A stretch of 64,000 nucleotides of DNA from CAIQQQ01 sp037445025 (lineage in GTDB: Bacteria > Pseudomonadota > Alphaproteobacteria > Acetobacterales > Acetobacteraceae): assembly GCA_037445025.1 (NCBI GenBank), contig JBBILI010000006.1, positions 107,532-171,531 of the forward strand, given 5' to 3'. How positions within the stretch are numbered: position 1 is the first letter of the stretch; each line of letters starts with the position of its first letter. This document shows positions 1 through 16,156 of this stretch, piece by piece. The position numbers and the translations under genes were made by a program. Under the pieces are notes generated by a model. It saw nothing but the letters and a program-made list of their open reading frames with translations. It did no database searches and was not told where the DNA came from.

Positions 1-15
1 AACGCGCCGCGGCAT
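1..15 (-). CDS. rpsQ: 30S ribosomal protein S17, first codons only (partial)
   Basis: The minus strand shows a strong ribosome-binding site (AGGAGGGG) directly after the rpmC stop, then ATG and codons for M-P-R-R-V before the window ends. In bacteria the gene after rpmC in the S10 operon is rpsQ, and S17 proteins often start MPKRV or MPRRV. Only five codons are visible, so the identity rests mainly on gene order. Confidence 0.6.
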
Positions 16-27
16 CGCTCCCCTCCT

Positions 28-252
28 TTACTGTGCAGCAACAGAAGAAGTGGACTTCTTCTGCAGCATGATCGTCTTCACACGCGCGATGTCACGGCGC
101 ACCTGGCGCACCTGACCCACACCCTCGTTCTGCCCCGTCGCCCGCTGGAACCGCAGGTTGAACTGCGTCTTGCGGAGGTCGAGCAGCATCTGCTTCAGCT
201 CGTCCGGGGACTTCGCCCGCAGATCGGCGGGCTTGGCTTCCTTGCTCATCAT
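28..252 (-). CDS. rpmC: 50S ribosomal protein L29
   Basis: L29 is a small two-helix protein of the large subunit near the peptide exit tunnel, where it helps form the docking site for trigger factor and SRP. The 74-aa product has the family pattern: a DLRAKSPDEL helix near the N-terminus, LRKTQFNLRFQRATGQ in the middle, and VRRDIARVKT, the most conserved L29 segment. The ATG overlaps the rplP stop. Two adjacent ATG codons make the start ambiguous by one residue. It lies in the S10-spc block between rplP and rpsQ and is probably translated by coupling. Confidence 0.95.
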   Translation of the reverse strand: MMSKEAKPADLRAKSPDELKQMLLDLRKTQFNLRFQRATGQNEGVGQVRQVRRDIARVKTIMLQKKSTSSVAAQ

Positions 253-665
253 GCATCTCCCAGGCGGGTGATGAACTTGGTCCGGATCGGCAGCTTCGCC
301 GCACCAAGGCTCAGCGCTTCGCGCGCCAGCTCGGCCGGCACGCCGTCGATCTCGAACATGATGCGGCCCGGGGCGACCCGCGCCACCCAGAACTCAGGCG
401 CACCCTTGCCCGAACCCATGCGCACTTCCTGCGGCTTCTGCGATACCGGCACATCCGGGAAGATCCGGATCCACACGCGCCCGGCGCGCTTCATCGCACG
501 CGTGATCGCGCGGCGCGCCGCCTCGATCTGGCGAGCGGTGATCCGCTCCGGCTCCATCGCCTTCAGCCCGAACTGGCCGAAGTTCAGCGAGGTGCCGCCC
601 TTCGCCACGCCCTTGATACGACCCTTATGGGCCTTGCGGAACTTGGTCCGCTTCGGAGACATCAT
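249..665 (-). CDS. rplP: 50S ribosomal protein L16
   Basis: L16 binds 23S rRNA at the base of the central protuberance and helps shape the A-site region. The 138-aa length is normal. The N-terminus MMSPKRTKFRKAHKGRIKG matches the canonical L16 start, and the central segment ARRAITRAMKRAGRVWIRIFPD and the GSGKGAPEFWVARV motif are family hallmarks. It lies between rpsC and rpmC with a stop/start overlap on the rpmC side, as in other S10 operons. The start at 665 is preferred because the second residue aligns with the leucine of the typical M-L-S-P-K start. Confidence 0.97.
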   Translation of the reverse strand: MMSPKRTKFRKAHKGRIKGVAKGGTSLNFGQFGLKAMEPERITARQIEAARRAITRAMKRAGRVWIRIFPDVPVSQKPQEVRMGSGKGAPEFWVARVAPGRIMFEIDGVPAELAREALSLGAAKLPIRTKFITRLGDA

Positions 666-677
666 CTCACTGCATCC

Positions 678-1355
678 TTACCGCTGCGGCGCCTGTTCGG
701 CGGCCCGGCGATCCTGCGCCATCGGGTCGTTGGCCAGGATCTCGCCCTTGAAGATCCAAACCTTCACGCCGCACGTGCCATACGTGGTCTTCGCCGTCGC
801 CACGCCGAAATCGATATCCGCGCGCAGCGTGTGCAAAGGCACCCGCCCTTCGCGATACCACTCGACGCGGGCAATCTCGGCCCCACCCAGTCGGCCGCCG
901 CAGTTGATGCGGATGCCCTGGGCGCCCAGCCGCATCGCCGACTGCACCGCCCGCTTCATCGCACGGCGAAACGCCACGCGACGCTCGAGCTGCTGGGCGA
1001 TGTTCTCGGCCACCAGCGTGGCGTCGATCTCAGGCTTGCGGATCTCAACGATGTTGAGCGAAACCTCGCTCTTGGCCATCTTGGTGAGATCCTTGCGCAG
1101 CGTCTCGATGTCCTGGCCCTTCTTGCCGATGACAACGCCGGGACGCGCCGCATAGATCGTCACCCGCGGCTTCTTGGCCGGACGCTCGATCACCACGCGC
1201 GACACGCCGGCACCGGCGAGCTTCTTGCGCAGATGCGCCCGCAGGCTGAGATCGCCGTGCAGCAGCTTCGCGTAATCAGCATCGGCGAACCAGCGGCTGT
1301 CCCACGTGCGGTTGATGCCCAGGCGCAGGCCGATCGGATTGACTTTATGACCCAT
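678..1355 (-). CDS. rpsC: 30S ribosomal protein S3
   Basis: S3 lies at the mRNA entry side of the small subunit and contributes to mRNA unwinding. The 225-aa protein starts MGHKVNPIGLRLGI, the universal S3 N-terminus, which fixes the start at 1355 although the frame stays open further upstream. A type II KH domain follows, with the signature RPGVVIGKKGQDIE around residues 60-75. The C-terminal domain contains GAQGIRINCGGRLGGAEIAR and the TLRADIDFG motif. It follows rplV with one intervening base and is followed by rplP after 12 bases. Confidence 0.97.
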   Translation of the reverse strand: MGHKVNPIGLRLGINRTWDSRWFADADYAKLLHGDLSLRAHLRKKLAGAGVSRVVIERPAKKPRVTIYAARPGVVIGKKGQDIETLRKDLTKMAKSEVSLNIVEIRKPEIDATLVAENIAQQLERRVAFRRAMKRAVQSAMRLGAQGIRINCGGRLGGAEIARVEWYREGRVPLHTLRADIDFGVATAKTTYGTCGVKVWIFKGEILANDPMAQDRRAAEQAPQR

Positions 1356-1356
1356 G

Positions 1357-1767
1357 TTACGCGGCCTCCTGCGATGCGACCGAAGGCGGCAGTTCCTGCG
1401 AACGCTCGGCGACCACGATCTTGATATGGCTGAACCACTTCTCGATGCGTGCCGAACGGCCACGGCCACGTGCGTGGAAGCGACGCATCACGACAGACTT
1501 GCCGACCTCGGCGCGGGTCACCACGAGGCGATCCACATCGAGCTGGTGGTTGTTCTCAGCATTGGCGATGGCGCTCTCCAGAACCTTCTTCACCTGCTGC
1601 GCGATGCGCCGCTTGGAGAAGGTCAGGGTCGCGACAGCGGAGGAAGCCGGCTGGTTGCGGATAAGACCGGCCACCAGGTTCAGCTTGCGCGGGCTGATGC
1701 GGATGTTGTGCAGGATCGCCTGCGCTTCCGTGTCAGCCAGATTGCGCGGATGTTTCGGCTTGCTCAT
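1357..1767 (-). CDS. rplV: 50S ribosomal protein L22
   Basis: L22 spans the large subunit and sends a beta hairpin into the exit tunnel; changes in that hairpin are linked to macrolide resistance in other bacteria. The 136-aa product has the RISPRKLNLVAGLIR helix, the KVLESAIANAENNH segment, and the hairpin and tail GRSARIEKWFSHIKIVV. About 10 residues at the C-terminus (LPPSVASQEA) extend past the usual end. It lies between rpsS and rpsC with minimal spacing. Confidence 0.97.
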   Translation of the reverse strand: MSKPKHPRNLADTEAQAILHNIRISPRKLNLVAGLIRNQPASSAVATLTFSKRRIAQQVKKVLESAIANAENNHQLDVDRLVVTRAEVGKSVVMRRFHARGRGRSARIEKWFSHIKIVVAERSQELPPSVASQEAA

Positions 1768-1768
1768 A

Positions 1769-2047
1769 TCAGCCCCGCTTCGCCTTCTTGTCCGACGAGT
1801 GGCCGGTGAAGGTCCGCGTCGGCGAGAACTCGCCGAACTTGTGACCCACCATGTTCTCGGTCACCTGCACCGGCAGGAACTTGTGGCCATTGTAGACGCC
1901 GAACACGAGGCCGACGAACTGCGGCAGGATGGTCGAGCGGCGCGACCAGATCTTGATGATCTCGTTGCGGCCCGACGCCTTCGCGGCTTCGGCCTTGCCC
2001 AGCATGTACCCGTCGACGAACGGGCCTTTCCAGATGGAACGAGCCAT
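1769..2047 (-). CDS. rpsS: 30S ribosomal protein S19
   Basis: S19 sits in the head of the 30S subunit, forms a complex with S13 and contacts A-site tRNA. The 92-aa length is standard. MARSIWKGPFVDGYML is the canonical N-terminus, and the core SRRSTILPQFVG, VYNGHKFLPVQVTENMVGHK and FSPTRTF motifs are all present. The start at 2047 is the conserved one. It lies directly downstream of rplB in the S10 operon. Confidence 0.97.
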   Translation of the reverse strand: MARSIWKGPFVDGYMLGKAEAAKASGRNEIIKIWSRRSTILPQFVGLVFGVYNGHKFLPVQVTENMVGHKFGEFSPTRTFTGHSSDKKAKRG

Positions 2048-2050
2048 GGC

Positions 2051-2881
2051 TCACTTCCCCTTGTTGCGGCGACGGATGATCAGGCTATCCGTCCGCTTGT
2101 TCACACGTGTCTTGTAGCCCTTGGTCGGCTTGCCCCACGGCGTGACCGGATGACGGCCGCCCGAGGTCCGGCCTTCACCACCGCCATGCGGGTGATCGAC
2201 CGGGTTCATGACCACACCGCGCTGATGCGGCTTGCGGCCCAGCCACCGCGAACGACCGGCCTTGCCGAGCGACTGGTTCGAGTTGTCCGGGTTGGACACC
2301 GCACCGATCGTCGCCATGCACTCGCCGCGGACAACCCGCAGCTCGCCGCTCATCAGCTTCACCTGGGCGTAGCCGCTGTCCTTGCCGACCAGCTGGGCGA
2401 ACTGCCCGGCCGAGCGCGCCATCTTGCCACCGGCACCGGGCTTCAGCTCGATGTTGTGGATGATGGTGCCCACCGGGATCTGCCCGATCTGCATCGCGTT
2501 GCCCGGCTTGATGTCGACCTTCACGCCGGCAATCACCGGGTCGCCGGCCTTCACGCGCTGCGGCGCCAGGATATAGGCGAGCTCGCCGTCCTGATATTTC
2601 ACCAGCGCGATGAACGCCGTGCGGTTCGGATCGTATTCCAGCCGCTCGATCACGCCCGGCACGTCATACTTGCGACGGCGGAAATCCACCACGCGGTAGG
2701 ACTGCTTGTGTCCGCCGCCCCGGAACCGGCTGGTGATGTGGCCATGCTGGTTGCGGCCGCCGGAATGGGACTTGCCCATCGTCAGCGCCTTCACCGGCTT
2801 GCCCTTCCACAGGCCGCTGCGGTCGATCAGCACCGTGCCGCGCAGCGACGCGGTGACGGGCTTGAAATTCTTCAGTGCCAT
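2051..2881 (-). CDS. rplB: 50S ribosomal protein L2
   Basis: L2 is one of the largest 23S rRNA-binding proteins and is needed for subunit joining and peptidyl transferase activity. The 276-aa length fits. Visible hallmarks are GRNQHGHITSRFRGGGHK near residues 45-60, the SH3-like core with LAYILAPQ, and the C-terminal NPVDHPHGGGEGRTSGG segment holding the conserved histidine implicated in peptidyl transfer. The start MALKNFKPVTASLRG is canonical. Neighbours rplW and rpsS complete the usual S10 order. Confidence 0.98.
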   Translation of the reverse strand: MALKNFKPVTASLRGTVLIDRSGLWKGKPVKALTMGKSHSGGRNQHGHITSRFRGGGHKQSYRVVDFRRRKYDVPGVIERLEYDPNRTAFIALVKYQDGELAYILAPQRVKAGDPVIAGVKVDIKPGNAMQIGQIPVGTIIHNIELKPGAGGKMARSAGQFAQLVGKDSGYAQVKLMSGELRVVRGECMATIGAVSNPDNSNQSLGKAGRSRWLGRKPHQRGVVMNPVDHPHGGGEGRTSGGRHPVTPWGKPTKGYKTRVNKRTDSLIIRRRNKGK

Positions 2882-2897
2882 CGGTCGTCTTTCCCGA

Positions 2898-3236
2898 TCA
2901 CGCCAGCCCGGTGGTCAAGTCGATCGACTGACCAGCGGCGAGCGTCACATAAGCCTTCTTCACGTCCGACCGGACACCCGGGCGGCCGCGGAAGCGCTTC
3001 GTCTTCCCCTTCGCCACCAGCGTGTTCACCCCGGTCACCTTCACCCCGAACAGGCCTTCGACAGCGGCCTTGATCTCCGGCTTGGTGCTGTCGATGGCGA
3101 CCCGGAACACCACCTGGTTTTTCTCGCCCAGCAGCGTCGCCTTCTCGGTGACCACGGGCGTGCGGATGATTGTATACATCGCCTCGCGCGACAGCACGTT
3201 CTTGCGCTTCTTCGCGGTCTTGACTGTCTCGCTCAT
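2898..3236 (-). CDS. rplW: 50S ribosomal protein L23
   Basis: L23 lies beside L29 at the exit tunnel and is the main docking site for trigger factor and the signal recognition particle. The 112-aa product has YTIIRTPVVTEKATLL, the classic L23 opening, then NQVVFRVAIDSTKPEIKAAV and VNTLVAKGKTKRFRGRPG. About 15 residues (SETVKTAKKRKNVLS) precede the usual core start, a short basic N-terminal extension. Its ATG overlaps the rplD stop, suggesting translational coupling. Confidence 0.96.
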   Translation of the reverse strand: MSETVKTAKKRKNVLSREAMYTIIRTPVVTEKATLLGEKNQVVFRVAIDSTKPEIKAAVEGLFGVKVTGVNTLVAKGKTKRFRGRPGVRSDVKKAYVTLAAGQSIDLTTGLA

Positions 3237-3847
3237 GCCAGGCGCTCCTTCAGGCCAGCAAGTCCGGCCGTGGTGATGGCCAGCACATCGTGGTTGAGGA
3301 TGTCGTAGACGTTGGCGCCGATCGTCGGCAGCACGTCCAGACCATGGATGTTGCGGCTCGCCAACAGGAACTGCCCGTCCACCTCATGGTCGACGATCAA
3401 CGCCGAGGACCAGCCCAGCGCCTTGATCTTCAGCGCCAGCTCCTTGGTCTTGGCAGCGCCGGTCGCAGCATCCAGCACGACGAGCTTGCCGTCCGCCTGC
3501 TTCTGCGACAGCGCCGACATCAGGCCGAGACGACGCACCTTCTTCGGCAGGTCATAGCCATGGTCGCGCACGACCGGGCCATGCACCACACCGCCGGTGC
3601 GGAACTGCGGCGCCCGCAGCGAGCCCTGACGGGCGTTGCCGGTGCCCTTCTGCTTGTAAGGCTTCTTGGTCGTGCCGGAGACCTCGCCCATGCCCTTCGT
3701 GCGGTGGTTGCCCGACCGCCGCTTGGACAGCTGCCAGTGCACCACGCGCGCCATGATGTCCTGGCGCGGGGCGATGGCGAAGATCTCGTCGGGCAGCTCG
3801 GCGGTGCCGGCGCTGCCATTGTCGAGGGTTTTGATTTCGATCTGCAT
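3233..3847 (-). CDS. rplD: 50S ribosomal protein L4
   Basis: L4 binds 23S rRNA and its extended loop lines the exit tunnel; in gammaproteobacteria it also represses the S10 operon. The 204-aa length is standard. The tunnel-loop region is visible as RRSGNHRTKGMGEVSGTTKK followed by KGTGNARQGSLRAPQF. The globular part includes LPKKVRRLGLMSALSQK. It lies between rplC and rplW. No S10-leader structure was identified, so autoregulation here is not shown. Confidence 0.97.
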   Translation of the reverse strand: MQIEIKTLDNGSAGTAELPDEIFAIAPRQDIMARVVHWQLSKRRSGNHRTKGMGEVSGTTKKPYKQKGTGNARQGSLRAPQFRTGGVVHGPVVRDHGYDLPKKVRRLGLMSALSQKQADGKLVVLDAATGAAKTKELALKIKALGWSSALIVDHEVDGQFLLASRNIHGLDVLPTIGANVYDILNHDVLAITTAGLAGLKERLA

Positions 3848-3858
3848 TGTCCTGCTCC

Positions 3859-4593
3859 TCAGACCGCAGCCGCGTCAGCGGCAGCTTGAGACGCACGCGC
3901 CACGTCAGCAGCGACGGGAGCCGCACGCAGACCCGCCGGATACGGCGCTGCCGGGTTGCGATCCTTCTTGATCGCATCGCGCACCAGCACATAGCCGTTC
4001 TTCGCCCCGGGCACGGCGCCCTTCACGAAGACCAGGCCCTTGTCGGCATCGACATGCGCGATCTCAAGGTTGAGCGTGGTGATCCGCTCCTGGCCGAGAT
4101 GGCCGGCCATCTTCTTGTTCTTGAAGGTCTTGCCGGGATCCTGACGGTTGCCGGTCGAACCGTGCGAACGGTGCGACACCGACACGCCGTGCGAGGCCTC
4201 GAGACCGGCGAAGTTCCAGCGCTTCATCGCGCCGGCGAAACCCTTGCCCTTCGAGATGCCGCAGACATCGACCTTCTGGCCGACCACGAAATGATCCGCC
4301 GACAGATACGAACCGGTCTCGATCAGCGCGTCCTCAGACACGCGGAACTCCACCAGCTTGCACTTCGGTTCCACCTTCGCAGCCGCGAAATGGCCCTTGT
4401 TCGGCTGGGTGACGTTCTTCACCTTCGCCGTGCCCCAGCCGAGCTGGAGGGCCGTATAACCGTCCTTCTCCTGGGTGCGCTGCTGCACCACCTGCACCTC
4501 ATCGAGGTGCAGGACTGTGACCGGCACATGCGTGCCGTCAACCTTGAACAGCCGGGTCATGCCCAGCTTCTTCGCTACCAGTCCTGTCCGCAT
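3859..4593 (-). CDS. rplC: 50S ribosomal protein L3
   Basis: L3 is an early 23S rRNA assembly protein whose central loop approaches the peptidyl transferase centre. The 244-aa product begins MRTGLVAKKLGMTRLF. The loop segment GFAGAMKRWNFAGLEASHGVS and SHRSHGSTGNRQDPGKTFKNKKMAGHLG carry the family signature. It is longer than the E. coli protein (209 aa) because of an alanine-rich C-terminal tail of about 30 residues after VRDAIKKDRNPAAP. It follows rpsJ after about 90 bases. Confidence 0.97.
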   Translation of the reverse strand: MRTGLVAKKLGMTRLFKVDGTHVPVTVLHLDEVQVVQQRTQEKDGYTALQLGWGTAKVKNVTQPNKGHFAAAKVEPKCKLVEFRVSEDALIETGSYLSADHFVVGQKVDVCGISKGKGFAGAMKRWNFAGLEASHGVSVSHRSHGSTGNRQDPGKTFKNKKMAGHLGQERITTLNLEIAHVDADKGLVFVKGAVPGAKNGYVLVRDAIKKDRNPAAPYPAGLRAAPVAADVARASQAAADAAAV

Positions 4594-4684
4594 CTCTCTC
4601 TTCCCCAGAGGGACCTCACGGGCGAGCCCGGTCAGCGGTCCTTAGGCCAAAAATCCGATGTCCCACGGGGACACCGGTCTCAAC

Positions 4685-4993
4685 TCAAATCTTGATCTCG
4701 ACGTCCACGCCGGCGGCAAGATCCAGCTTCATCAGCGCGTCCACCGTCTGCGGTGTCGGCTCGACAATGTCGAGAAGGCGGCGATGGGTCCGGATCTCGA
4801 ACTGCTCGCGGCTCTTCTTGTCAACATGCGGGCTGCGGTTCACGGTGAAACGCTCGATATGCGTGGGCAGCGGGATCGGCCCGCGCACCCGCGCACCGGT
4901 GCGCTTGGCCGTGTTCACGATCTCCTTGGTGCTGTTGTCGAGCACACGGTGATCATAGGCCTTGAGCCTGATGCGGATATTCTGGCTGTCCAT
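4685..4993 (-). CDS. rpsJ: 30S ribosomal protein S10
   Basis: S10 is a 30S head protein; as NusE it also joins the transcription antitermination complex with NusB. The 102-aa product MDSQNIRIRLKAYDHRVLDNS has the canonical start, so 4993 is preferred over an in-frame ATG five codons upstream. The TGARVRGPIPLPTHIERFTV segment and the PTPQTVDALMKLDLAAGVDVEI C-terminus are typical. It is the first gene of the S10 part of the block and lies downstream of tuf across a GC-rich hairpin. Confidence 0.97.
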   Translation of the reverse strand: MDSQNIRIRLKAYDHRVLDNSTKEIVNTAKRTGARVRGPIPLPTHIERFTVNRSPHVDKKSREQFEIRTHRRLLDIVEPTPQTVDALMKLDLAAGVDVEIKI

Positions 4994-5010
4994 AACGCGA
5001 TCTTTCATGC

Positions 5011-5034
5011 CGCCCGGGGTTTGACCCCCGGGCG
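5011..5034 (-). terminator. Hairpin between tuf and rpsJ
   Basis: A perfect 9-bp stem, CGCCCGGGG paired with CCCCGGGCG around a 6-base loop, lies between the tuf stop and the rpsJ start. No T-tract follows on the minus strand. It could be a partial terminator, an RNA processing site or a message-stabilising structure separating the str-type and S10-type parts of the block. Confidence 0.5.
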
Positions 5035-5049
5035 TCCCTCTCGTCTGAC

Positions 5050-6264
5050 TTATTTCTTGGCCGGGACCGGCGCCTTGTCGGCGCTGATCGAAGCCACCAC
5101 GCCGGCGCCGACGGTGCGGCCACCTTCACGGATAGCGAAACGCAGACCTTCGTCCATCGCAATCGGCTGGATCAGCTCGACATCCATCGACACGTTGTCG
5201 CCGGGCATCACCATCTCGACCGTCGCGGGCAGCGACACGATGCCGGTCACATCCGTGGTGCGGAAGTAGAACTGCGGGCGATAATTGGTGAAGAACGGCG
5301 TGTGACGGCCACCCTCTTCCTTCGTCAGGATATATGCCTCGGCCTTGAAGTTCTTGTGCGGCTTGATGGTCCCCGGCTTGGCCAGAACCTGGCCGCGCTC
5401 CACGTCCTCACGCTTCGTGCCGCGCAGCAGGGCGCCGATGTTGTCGCCGGCCTGGCCCTGGTCGAGCAGCTTGCGGAACATTTCAACGCCCGTCACCGTC
5501 GTCTTCACGGTGTCGCGGATGCCGACGATCTCGACTTCCTCGCCCACCTTCACGATGCCGGCCTCGACGCGGCCGGTCACCACGGTGCCGCGGCCGGAGA
5601 TCGAGAACACGTCCTCGATCGGCATGATGAACGGCTTGTCCAGCGCGCGCATCGGCTGCGGGATGTATTCGTCCACCGCCGCCATCAGCTTGAGGATCGA
5701 CTCACGGCCGATGGCCGGCTGCTCGTCCTTCAGGGCGCAGGCGGCCGAACCCATGATGATGGGGATATCGTCGCCCGGGAACTGGTAGCTGCTCAGCAGC
5801 TCGCGCACTTCCATCTCGACGAGCTCGACGAGGTCGGGGTCGGCGATGTCCATCTTGTTGAGGAACACCACCAGCGCCGGCACGCCGACCTGGCGGGCGA
5901 GCAGGATGTGCTCGCGGGTCTGCGGCATCGGGCCGTCAGCGGCTGACACCACCAGGATCGCGCCGTCCATCTGCGCGGCACCGGTGATCATGTTCTTCAC
6001 ATAGTCAGCGTGGCCAGGGCAGTCGACATGGGCATAGTGGCGGTTGGCGGTCTCGTATTCCACATGCGCGGTCGAGATCGTGATGCCACGGGCGCGCTCT
6101 TCCGGCGCCTTGTCGATCTGGTCATACGCCGTGAACGTCGCACCGCCGGTCTCGGCCAGCACCTTCGTAATGGCCGCGGTCAGCGACGTCTTGCCATGGT
6201 CCACATGGCCGATCGTGCCGATGTTGCAGTGCGGCTTGTTGCGCTCAAATTTCGCCTTGGCCAT
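5050..6264 (-). CDS. tuf: Elongation factor Tu with extended C-terminus
   Basis: EF-Tu is the GTPase that delivers aminoacyl-tRNA to the ribosomal A site. The G1 loop GHVDHGKT is at residues 19-26, DCPGH (G3) is near residue 80 and NKMD (G4) near residue 135. Domains 2 and 3 follow, ending in the conserved GGRTVGAGVV. Most EF-Tu proteins stop four to five residues after that motif. Here the chain runs on through ASISADKAPVPAKK, giving 404 aa against the usual 394-397. It sits between rpsG and rpsJ, but fusA, which normally precedes tuf, is missing. Confidence 0.97.
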   Translation of the reverse strand: MAKAKFERNKPHCNIGTIGHVDHGKTSLTAAITKVLAETGGATFTAYDQIDKAPEERARGITISTAHVEYETANRHYAHVDCPGHADYVKNMITGAAQMDGAILVVSAADGPMPQTREHILLARQVGVPALVVFLNKMDIADPDLVELVEMEVRELLSSYQFPGDDIPIIMGSAACALKDEQPAIGRESILKLMAAVDEYIPQPMRALDKPFIMPIEDVFSISGRGTVVTGRVEAGIVKVGEEVEIVGIRDTVKTTVTGVEMFRKLLDQGQAGDNIGALLRGTKREDVERGQVLAKPGTIKPHKNFKAEAYILTKEEGGRHTPFFTNYRPQFYFRTTDVTGIVSLPATVEMVMPGDNVSMDVELIQPIAMDEGLRFAIREGGRTVGAGVVASISADKAPVPAKK

Positions 6265-6316
6265 CGTACTCTCCGTGCCCGATCCGAGATCCGGGGGTTT
6301 GGTTTAGACTTTTAAC

Positions 6317-6793
6317 TTACCAGCGGTAATGGCTGAAAGCCTTGTTGGCTTCGGCCATGCGATGCGTGTCTTCGCGCTTCTTCACGGCCGACCCACGGTT
6401 GTTCACCGCATCCATCAGCTCGTTGCTCAGCCGCTCTTCCATCGTGTGCTCACCCCGCTTGCGCGAGCTGTCGATGATCCAGCGGATCGCCAACGCCTGC
6501 CGGCGCTCGGTGCGAACCTCGACCGGCACCTGATACGTGGCACCGCCGACGCGGCGCGAACGCACCTCGACGGCCGGCTTCACATTGTCCAGCGCCTCGT
6601 GGAACATGCGGACCGGATCGGCCGCAGGGCCTCCACGCTTCTTCATCACTTCCATCGCGCCGTAGACGATCGTCTCGGCGGCGGACTTCTTGCCGTCATA
6701 CATCAGCGCATTCATGAAGCGCGTGATGACGGTATCGCCGAACTTCGCGTCCGGCAGGATTTCGCGCTTGGTGGCGCGGCGACGGCGGCTCAT
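6317..6793 (-). CDS. rpsG: 30S ribosomal protein S7
   Basis: S7 initiates folding of the 16S rRNA 3' domain and contacts E-site tRNA and mRNA. The 158-aa product starts MSRRRRATKREILPD, matching the S7 family, so the upstream open frame is not used. Conserved stretches include TRFMNALMYDGKKSAAE, ALDNVKPAVEVRSRRVGGATYQVPVEV and the C-terminal HRMAEANKAFSHYRW. It lies 13 bases after rpsL. Tuf follows within about 50 bases, leaving no room for fusA. Confidence 0.97.
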   Translation of the reverse strand: MSRRRRATKREILPDAKFGDTVITRFMNALMYDGKKSAAETIVYGAMEVMKKRGGPAADPVRMFHEALDNVKPAVEVRSRRVGGATYQVPVEVRTERRQALAIRWIIDSSRKRGEHTMEERLSNELMDAVNNRGSAVKKREDTHRMAEANKAFSHYRW

Positions 6794-6806
6794 GGCGTTC
6801 CCTCTC

Positions 6807-7178
6807 TCACTTCGGACGCTTGGCGCCGTAGAGCGACCGGCGCTTGCGGCGCTTCGGCAGGCCCTGCGTGTCCAGAACGCCGCGCAGGATGTGATAGCGC
6901 ACACCCGGCAAGTCCTTCACGCGGCCACCACGGATCAGGACCACGGAGTGCTCCTGCAGGTTGTGGCCTTCACCGGGGATGTAGCTCACCACCTCGAAGC
7001 CGTTCGTGAGCCGCACCTTGGCGACCTTACGCAGCGCCGAGTTCGGCTTCTTCGGGGTCGTCGTGTAGACGCGCGTGCAAACGCCGCGCTTCTGCGGGCA
7101 ACCCTGAAGGGCCGGAACCTTGTTCCGCTTCGGGGCAGGTTCGCGGCCACTCGCGATCAGCTGGTTGATGGTCGGCAT
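6807..7178 (-). CDS. rpsL: 30S ribosomal protein S12
   Basis: S12 is a decoding-centre protein that controls accuracy; K43 and K88-region changes give streptomycin resistance in other bacteria. The 123-aa product MPTINQLIASGREP carries the conserved TTPKKPNSALRKVAKVRLTNG loop, with the lysine at the classic resistance position unchanged, and the GEGHNLQEHSVVLIRGGRVKDLPGVRYH segment. It opens the rpsL-rpsG-tuf group and is separated from rpoC by 405 bases containing an inverted-repeat element. Confidence 0.98.
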   Translation of the reverse strand: MPTINQLIASGREPAPKRNKVPALQGCPQKRGVCTRVYTTTPKKPNSALRKVAKVRLTNGFEVVSYIPGEGHNLQEHSVVLIRGGRVKDLPGVRYHILRGVLDTQGLPKRRKRRSLYGAKRPK

Positions 7179-7383
7179 ACGCCCTCTTTCACACTCACAA
7201 GATCAAACCCACGAAAGCCTGCTTCCAAAGACAATCCCCACAGCCGGTGGATCAACCACCCTGCGGGGTCCAACAGACGAAAGGCCTAGCGCCAAACAAG
7301 GCAGTACCATTCGCATCGGTGCCAACAGAAGCAACCCGCCAGGGGTCACCTAAGGGCGCGGAACCTACGAGCGCGCCTGGGGT
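7179..7383. other. Upstream region of rpsL, no gene
   Basis: No convincing open frame, tRNA or other RNA gene was seen here. The stretch lies just upstream of rpsL on the minus strand and directly abuts an inverted-repeat element, so a promoter for rpsL-rpsG-tuf is expected, but no clear -35/-10 pair could be assigned by eye. Confidence 0.4.
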
Positions 7384-7583
7384 GAGTCAAGCGGTGATCG
7401 CCGGGGGGAAGCAAGAAAGGCGGGGGGCGTTGCCCCCTCGACCCCAACCAGGGGCCGAGCCCCTGGACCTCTGTCTCAAGGGTTGTTGGCCCATGAAGAG
7501 AGGGGCCAACATTCTTAAACGATGGGTGTCCAGAGGCACTGCCTTTGGCGGAGTCCAGGGGCAGCGCCCCTGGCCTTCCTTGC

Positions 7584-7611
<28 letters not shown>
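7384..7611. repeat. 228-bp inverted-repeat element spanning the rpoC stop
   Basis: Bases 7384-7445 and the reverse complement of about 7550-7611 align over roughly 60 bases with only scattered mismatches; both arms begin GAGTCA(A/G)GCGG. Nested inside are short GC hairpins (AGGGGC..GCCCCT type) and a central stem GTTGGCCC paired with GGGCCAAC near 7485-7510. The right arm overlaps the rpoC 3' end and supplies its last codons and TAA stop. The form suggests a non-autonomous palindromic element or a very large terminator/processing structure. No transposase is encoded. Confidence 0.75.
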
Positions 7612-11774
<4,163 letters not shown>

Positions 11775-11836
11775 GCTGAAACTCCTGCTGCCGCGGAGGG
11801 AGTTGTCCCTCCGCGGAATTCAAAATCAGGCAAAGC

Positions 11837-16009
<4,173 letters not shown>

Positions 16010-16156
16010 GGCTGATGCCCCGTTGTGTATAAAATCAAAACCGTCCCGGCCAATCAGCACCCCGGCCAGATGGGATTCAAAAAACGCCGAATTGGGCGGA
16101 AATCAGAGTGATTTCCGCCCAACCCAGGTCAAGGCAGCGTGCAGACGCCGCGGATC

